Shown in pieces: positions 41,101 through 50,100 of a DNA stretch of 64,000 nucleotides (the first letter of the stretch is position 1; each line of letters begins with the position of its first letter). The notes below the pieces were generated by a model. It was not told the origin of the DNA. It made no database searches and saw nothing but the letters and a program-made list of their open reading frames with translations. The DNA is from Numida meleagris (Eukaryota > Chordata > Aves > Galliformes > Numididae), in contig NC_034410.1 in the NCBI RefSeq assembly GCF_002078875.1, forward strand, positions 83,043,506 through 83,107,505. The letters are read 5' to 3'. A program made the position numbers and the translations under genes.

Positions 41101-44100
41101 GAACTGTTATCTGCTCTTCCTGAAACAAAACAAACAATGCCCTCTCACACCCCTGGAAATAAATCTACTACACATGTTCAGAACTGACTCAGCGCTCATA
41201 CAAAGAAAAATCTGATATGCTTAGGGCATGCAGTCAGCTTAATCACTGAACTTCCCATTTTTTAATCACTGCATCCGGTTAATTAAGGGATTAGAAAAGA
41301 AGGAAAGCACAACAGGCAGCCATGAAGGCTTCAGAAATGGAATCCATAGTGCAAATAAAACAACTAAGATTTCTGTAACTAACTTATACTCTACCTGTAT
41401 TTTGGAACTGTGGGCTGCTTACAGCAGAAGCCATTTATTATGAGCATTACATGAAGCTGCTAATTCCAAACACATTAAATACAAAGAATTATACAAGGTT
41501 ATACTATGTAATATTACATAACATACTGTAGTTTGCCATTCTGAGGAGGTGGAAATGAGGGCTTTACACATACTTAGTTTACGGAATCAAACATCAGACA
41601 GACATTACCTGGTTTGCTCTTGCTGAAGTGTGTTAGGATCAGGTATGAAAAACCTTACACGAAAACGAAGGGTGCAGGGAAAACCTCCTAAAATATTTTA
41701 GAAGACCAAATCAATTTTCTTTTTTAAGAAGATACACCCAAAATTCTTAAGTTTATGTTTACAGAAAAGTTACACAAATAACCACACAGTAATCCCATGT
41801 ATTTTACTTGTGGTTTCTCATTAATTAGAGAGAAGTCTCTCCTGACGCCCCTCACCAACTACAAGAAGAAAACATTCTTACATATTATGATACTTTCATT
41901 TTAAGTACTTTGTGCCTGCTATTTTACATAAAAGTACTATTTAGTTCTTTGCTGCTTTGCTTGATTAATTATTAGAAAAGAAAAAAGCAGCAAATGTATA
42001 TGAAGCATTTCAATCAGGATAATTCTATCTTAATTATAGAAAAAACAAAGAAACACCAGAAGTCCACTGCGTTAACTTCTTGTGTTTTTATCTGAATTCC
42101 TACACAACCTACAGCATACAGTAAAAATAAGAGATCTTAAAAACATAGCTCAGGTTTTCCAACACAAATTGGGACACTGTCACTCAAGTTCTACTACGTC
42201 ACATACTCTGGGCTGCTATACGTGTTGTTGCATGCTGGCTGGCCTGTCCTTGAGCTCTCCTTTTTGGTAAACATTCTGCACTACTCAAAACTGTTCATGA
42301 ACAAAAAATACTTGAACAACGCATGGACTTGGGAGCACATTTTTTGTTTATTAAAAACTAGTGTAATACTAAGTTTTCTTATCTTACTTGAGACAAAAAT
42401 TGGTCAGAACCTGTACATGAAACTGGCTCGGCTTCCCTCAAATTCCCTCTTTCTTATCTTCCATGTAAGGATGAATTTACTGACACTATAAACTCACTAC
42501 TGCTTTCACAACCCTGATGTCCAACAGTGCTGAGAAGCCTGTTGCAGACCCTGTTACAGCACAGTTAGCAATTCACCAGGTCCTAATAACACTCAAGGGG
42601 CAGTAAGAGATGCAGAAAGTTCTGCTTAAAAGACTGGCAGAGATAAGACTTGCTCTAAAAGAAAATCTACCATACAGATACACTACCAACAACTGTATTC
42701 ATTCTAGTCATAAGAACACAGAAAAGCTGAACTACACAGTTACAATCAAGAAATAAAAACTAAGTCTTACCTTTTAACTGTTTCCTAATAGGTTTGTTTG
42801 GTTCGAGCCATCGCTGTGAAATGAAAAACTATTAGATGGATTAAAAATATTTAAAAATAATGGCTGTTTACTTTTATATGCATGTGTATGTATATATACA
42901 CGTACATATACATACACACACATCTATTATTTACTATACTTACAGGTGAATCTACTGAAGTTTCATTTTGCTGTAAACCAAAATACTCCTTTTCTGTCAC
43001 ACCCAACTGGCTATAGGTCATATCCAACAAAATCTGACCAGTGTCTTGTTTCTGAAAACAAGAAACATTTAGAAATGGAACTGTGAAACACACATTGTAA
43101 GATACAAATAATTTAAGTAAGTTTTATTTAAGAAAAAATAGAACACTTATGAATAAAAATAGTGGCTAATTCACTTGTTCAGTTTCTCAACAATGTAAGA
43201 GTTTTATTCTGAAAATAGTGGTTTTTTTAATTATTAAAAGAGACTCTCTTCCCAAAACACATTAGGTATCCAAAATCTTACAATATGAATTTTTATGAAC
43301 CCAAGTCATTGAGGTCGGTCCAGCAATTAACTTTTATGCAGATCATCCCTCCCTCGATCAGTCTTCAGGAGCAATATCCTTCTCTGGAGTAGTACCCTGC
43401 AATCATAGCTTACAGCCACATGAGGCTGCTGTAGCTCCTGATGTCATCCCAAAAGCAGCTGTTTCCACAGTTTTCACATGGGAAAGTTTGTATACACCAG
43501 AATGAGGAAAAAAAGGTAGGAGGAAGCTGTAATTCTAGCCATTAGATCCTGGACTTCAGCTTGAATTCCCACTCACCCTACCACCACTATGCTACCCCAT
43601 TTTCTGCCCAGACATCTGTCCAGTCAGGTATTCCCAGAAGAACTAGTGTAACCAGGGAAATCCAGGTGTCCCCTGGATTAAATTAGCCTATCTCCACACC
43701 ACTGCATTGTGGAAAACTGATAACCAACTTCTGTCAAAGAACAACACTAATCAGTGCTATTAAAGAAAAAAAAAAACAACAAACAAAACCCCCCGAACAA
43801 GACTGCAATCTTAAATATGCTAACATGTAACATATCTTACAATGCTGTGCAGCACTTCAAATGTAGTCAAACCAAGCCAGTTTGCTTAGCATCTTGTCTA
43901 TTCAAAAAAATTATATACACGTAAAATTTTTCAGATGATCTTCTGAATTTTATTCTTAAAAACAGAAATAAGCTGCATACATGCACAAAAGTGACATCAG
44001 AGGAAAATTTTTCATGCATGCAACGCAAGTACTTTATTTAAAAAAAAAATCAAAGGACTTAATGCATATGCATTATAGTGACCACATCTTTGTGGATGGC

Positions 44101-47100
44101 CTTATTCAGTGTGTAAGAGTGCTCACTCAAGCACTCGACACAATATTGCATTCAATTCTCTTTGTCTAGACCTTGTTTATTATACAGCAGTCAAGTCCTG
44201 CTCAGAAGACAGATTTACCTGTTTCTGGTTTTTGTTGGGTTTTTTTTTTTTGGCTTTTTTGTTGTTTCATATTTTGACTTTTCCTTTTACACTGTGCACC
44301 AGCAACTGTAATTAAGTGCTTTAAATATTAGCATATTCCACAGTCTTCTCTTATCTCATAAAAACATTATTTCTGTTTAGAAGATAAGAAACCAAAAATT
44401 CAAGCGAAAGACACACACCTTATTTTGGAGTACTGAATATTACTCAATACTTTCTACTGCTAGAGCAGAGCTCCAGCAACTCCACTGTGATCTGATCACT
44501 CACTATTTCTTCACCAGACTCCAGACAAAAGGTAAGGTAACAGTCAATTACTGGCCTAGGAAAAGCTATGCCTAGTTTTCTAGGGCAAAGTCGCACAAGA
44601 AGAAAAATATAGGCAACACTTAACTCTTACATGACTAGCCTTTCCCCTCTGACAGGCACTCCTACTTCCCCCTTTTTAACATTCCTTGGGACATTCAAGC
44701 CACAGCTCCCATCAAAACCAAAACCAATTTCTTTCTTTTTTTTTTTTTTCTCCCCTGAAATAGCACTTCAGTTCAGTGAAAAAATTGCAGCATCTCAGTG
44801 ACAGGCAAAAAGCATGTAACTAAGCATTCCTCATCACACATGGCCATGATGTGCGCTTTGAAGGCAGCTGGGTCCAGCACTGCCAGTCAGGTGGGCTCCT
44901 ATACAAAGAGCAAGATTTATCAGAGAGTATCAGTACATGTACACAAGATCTCCCAACGGAAACAGCAAAAGTAACCATGATCCTCTGAAATAATGGACAT
45001 TTCCTGACTACGCTCCCCAGAATTCTGTGGGTTTTTTTTTTGTTTTGTTGGTAACATTGCTTGTTCTTCTTCTTGGAAGCAGAATGTGAAAAACTGTCAA
45101 GAGGCATCACAAGAAGCCTGCACAACTCTGAAGCACGACTTCGCATCCCTGGAGCATACTTCTAACACTGAGCTAAATGAGAAATTAATGGTTATTTTGT
45201 AACCAAAAGCAGTAATTACTTACAATGACGCATACACTTTAATGGAAAGAGTTTGGGAATTTGGGGTTTTGTTACAAATAGGCTAAGAGAAGATTATGGT
45301 GAGCAGATTCTACTGCTGATTTTCTCTAAGTTCAAACACTCCCAATTCCTCTTCTTTTCAACAGTACTGCCTCCCAATTCCCATATCATTTTTTACAGTT
45401 CTAGTTCTTCAATCCAATTCAGACATCTCCACCTTCTCTCTCTCCACCTTCCCTCAGAGAGGTACCTCTCTTCCTCTGCTATAAATGAAACGCTATGCCA
45501 TTTCACTCCTTCCCCTCTAAAACCAAGCAAGCTCCCTGTTTTGATATTCTGAATCCCAACCCTAGATGTTCAGCCACTGCTAGCTTCCCCTACCTGCCTA
45601 GTATTCCTTTCTCCAATTCTTCTCCACTTCTTTTCACAAGCAATTATTAACACCACTTTTCTGTACTCCAATCCTTGCTCTTTGGTATCAAAAGCACAAA
45701 TTTTCCTCTCCACAATGCCTAGATCAAGCACCCACTCTAGAAATCTATGCCACATATATGAAGTCATTTCCAACTGTTAAAATCTTCTTTTCAGTTGTCA
45801 AAATTCCTGCAGTTAAGGGTTTTGTTTTGTTTTTCCTCAGTAAAACTGTATTTACTTTAGCCTTTATTTTAAGAAACAGATGCATCATTTTTCAGTTCTA
45901 AATAACTAAAAGTTACTCACACAGCTCATGCTGCACGAACTTCAGTCTCCTTTGCACACAAACAAGTTTCAGATCCAGGTATAAAGTGAGTCAGGCTAAG
46001 AATGTCATCACATCCCTGCTTTTGAATTTTGACATCCATTCCAATAGACAGTCCTAAGACACAGTACTCAAACACTGAAGAATCAAAGGCTTTGTAACAC
46101 AGTACTTTTACTCCCCTCCTCCACAGGAAGAGGGCAAAACAACATGAATACCACTCAGCTAAACTGGATGTCAGAATCAAGTTCTTAACACTACAAATCT
46201 TTACAGTGAGTAGTTAACAGACTCTTAATAATGCTCTTCCTTTTCTATAATGAAGTAAGAACTTATGCACATTCCACACTCAAGTACTGCTATCAAGTAG
46301 TATCTTGAGATAGTTTCTTGTTTCTGCTCTGAAAGGAAGTTTCCATTTAGTTCAACTTTCTGACTTCCACCGATCCTTATTCTGGTGCTAAAGATTTTGC
46401 GCTCATAGAATTCATTTGCATTTGTAGACGCATTAATCACCTCATAGCCACATATCATTCAGATCCATTTAAATCTGTTTTGAAATTGCTTTCACCTTAT
46501 GTTGGATACACCAAAATTAATATTTAAAGCTGTCACAGCTTATACCTAGTATTGTCTGCCTGTGCTACCACATGAGCTCCTTTATTATAGCAGGAAATTA
46601 ATTTCTAGCAAGCAAGTTCAAAATCTTGCTTACTAGAAATTAAAGACAAAGAACCCCTTCTCTAGTTCTAACATCAAGTACTTCCATCAGGTTGTATGAT
46701 CAAAGACCTGCTGTCCTCAGAACTGTAAACCTGTTGCAAGTGAAGACTGTTAGTTCTTTGGAGTGGAAGGGTAAATACACAAGTAATCATCCTTTTCAGT
46801 TTGTGTTAACTTCTATGAAGGGTCACAAAGCAGCACCTTAACGGGACAGTGCAACACATACCCCTGTCCTCCTTTGTAATAGCTTTGCCCCATATTCTGG
46901 CAATGACAGTCTCACATTTAAGCACTTCCTATGCTTTTGCAAATTCAGCCTCACTTCAGACAACATCCACTGTTCCTTATGTGTTGTCTGAGGCCGTCCC
47001 TTCTTGATTTAGACCTTTAAACAGCCACTCACCACCAAACAGCCCAAGTCCATTGGTCTCTATATGCCTAAGAAATTGAACAAACTGCTACAGTTTCTTC

Positions 47101-50100
47101 TGAAGTCCATGCTAACTTACTTGCTCTTTTGCTAACAACGCTCTTTCCTCTTGCTGGAAATTATTTACCACCTGATCCTCTTATTCAGTGCTTGTAAGAT
47201 TTTGTTTAACTAGAATAAACAAAAGAGCCTGTTCTTTCCTCAGGACCAGACTTCTGCAGAGCATCCTAGTTGTTCCCTCCATGCCTGCCCAAGCTAGAAC
47301 TTGCCTCTTTTGTCTGCCCGTGATTGTGCACGTGACTTTCCACAGAGTCTGGCTCCAATGCCAAGACTAACACTGCTAATACTTCCTTGACAGTGGCTCA
47401 AAATTCCTGCCTGATGTACAGTAGCACTCACCTTATTCACAGCCGCAATACTAGTAGGTCAAACCACCAGTGACAGCCTCCTCTATTCTCTGTAGAGAAA
47501 ACTAAGCTACAAAGAAAAAAAACAAATCAAAACAAAACTACCAACCCCCCACAGCAATACTTCTTCGGAAAGCTTTTAGTTTAAAGCACTGATTTTCCCT
47601 TGTTTGTGGCAATCCATCTGCTACATCATACCCCCATATCTTTTTTATTATTAATGATGCCTCAGACCTTCCTTTTTTTTTTTTTTCTTAATTTACTGAA
47701 AAAATTAAATAGCACATTAATGAAATTTGCCAGCCAGGAACTCTGCCAGTAACGTTACATCATTTTTCAGCAGGAACTACTGGCACCTTGAGTCAACTCC
47801 CTGCTCATCCTGCAAATCTGCTAGATTCCACATACTACAGCTCAGTATTTCCTATACAAAGTCACACCAAATAGTTATTTAAGCCTACCCTGAATATTGA
47901 CCTACTGCATTTCCTTTGTCTAAAAACAATTTAATTTAACAAATACATATATGAGGCTAGTCACGCCAGATCTAACTTTGGAAAATCCTCCCCTACACTA
48001 ATTCTTTCCTTCAGCATTTATTATGAAGTCAGACCCCAGGAAGGGATCAGACTAACAAGCCTGCAGAAGGCCAGATCACTTTCATGCTGTCTTCAAAGTC
48101 ATCATCAAGTTTCATGCCGTCTTATTGTTTTCCAATCAGACTATCCTGATCTGTCTCAACATACAACTAAATATTTGTTGCCAGTCTGAAATTTCATACA
48201 GCAGTTCTTTCAACATGCAAGGATGCAGATTAGCACCAACCTCTCCTGTATTATCCAACAACGTCCAGCAGGAAAACTTAGTGATGAAGATGACACGCCT
48301 TTATCATCCCATTTTAATATGAGCAGTTTAAAGTCATAATGCATACCCACAATTAAACAGAACCTCTTAGAAAACCTCTGCTCATTGTTTTAAACATACC
48401 ATTAGTAACTGTTGGTGCTAACTGCAACAAGCATATTCCTCTTCAAACAATTGAAGGAGTTTGATTGAGATGGTGTGGAAAAAAAAGCACAAAAATAGTC
48501 ATATTGCTTCTCATTACTACAGTTGAATCCTTTTATTTCTCAAAGGAGAGCCTATTTCTAGAAGGAAGCCAAGTAGTTTAAAAGCAAAAAAAAAAAAAAA
48601 CAACAACACAGGCACTAAAGACAAATATCGACTGTGCTTCAGAAAGATAATGCAATATAGAAATTATCTGACATTAAGTTTCAGGCCTTCCCAAAGATCA
48701 GTTTGCTGGAAATTGAGATGCATACATCCCAAGTGGTCATTCTTGATCCACGAGTCAAAGGAAAGCAATAATGGAAAATTCCTGTAGGCATATACCAAAA
48801 GTTGCAAATAAATTTGCTTTGTTGTTCAATATACACCCATTAAACATACCTGAACATGGTACGTGTGAACGTTCTATATGTATTAGAATGACAAATACCA
48901 TCTTCCCCATGTGGAAAACAGAGTTAACTTCAGAGACAAATCAACCTTACTACAGAATTCAAACACCCAACATATATTGGAAGGCTTCAAAAATAAAATT
49001 AAATAAAACATTCCATGCCAAGTGCAGTCAAGCATTGGTCTAAAATGTGTTTTTTAAATAATGTTTGCAAGTTTTAGTTTACATACACCTTCCATTCTTT
49101 GGAAGAATTTCAGACATGTTCCATCTAAATAGTGAAATACATGTCTTGTTTTTCCTATATCAGGGCACTTCAGGCTGGTAAGGTTAACATACATCTCTAT
49201 TTGAACTGCAAGCAAAGAAGCAGAGTGTCTCTCCCTGTACTCCATTGAGAATTTTCTTGATAACAATGACCTAGAGAACAGTAGGTACACAGGTGATACT
49301 AATTAACTCTTTGTGAGACCATCAATATAAAATTTTGTATCCATCAAAACTGTAAGTTATTTGAAGTTACACTTACAGTGCCTTTAAATAAAAAGAGTGA
49401 ACAATAGCAAGAAAGGCTATCATTCCACTATTATGCTCAAAATTCAGACCAAAAAATGACACTGTTCCCCTGAAATTAAATCTTCCTTTTCACTTGCCAA
49501 ACTACCAACATTCTTTAGTATGCAAGCTTAACAAGAACAAATTCACAGAAATAAATTTAGCAGCAATATTCAGGTCTCTCAGAAGACAGAAAGTCCCTTG
49601 GGTTATTTTCACAAGCAAAAATCTTCTTCCTCCTTCCACTGCTCCATTTTAGGACAGCTAGTTTTTGTTCAGATTACTACAGATACAATCACTTGGAAAA
49701 GAAAGTTCCATGTAGGAGAATGACAGAGATGCCTACAGTTACAATTTTAAAAGTTTTCCATGCCTATACAGTTTGCTAACAAAGTTTGAAGAAATGGAAC
49801 TACAGGGACTGTATAATGATCCAGCTGCTACAGAATGAAGAGAAAGAGTCCAATTTCTATTCACCCTGTTCTCCAGAAGCTTCAATATTTGGTGATGTCA
49901 TGAGTATCATACCATCATTTTAAGGATGTCACTATTAGTTCAAAACTTCAAAACTTCAAAACACAAGTTCCTCTCTTCAGCATGTTGGTAGGTTGACAGT
50001 TAAGACAATTTAATCCATCATCTTTGTATTAAATTTAAATTCACTTCAAATTCATCAGTATTAAGCACCTGTGCAGTGCCAATCAGACATTAAAATGTAC

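Larger units (their letters stand above)
39276..42770 (-). other. PTPN3: PTPN3 introns between coding exons 3 and 6
   Basis: Three introns lie here: 39276-40076 (801 bases), 40122-41608 (1487 bases, with the CR1 at 40655-40925) and 41688-42770 (1083 bases). The 39860-39673 minus-strand open frame follows an acceptor-like TTTCTCATTAG but has no clear donor or family. Confidence 0.8.

Noticed and set aside
44820..45146. 108-codon minus-strand frame
   Set aside because: It includes a run-derived KKKNKQ stretch, and no splice signals or homology were recognised.
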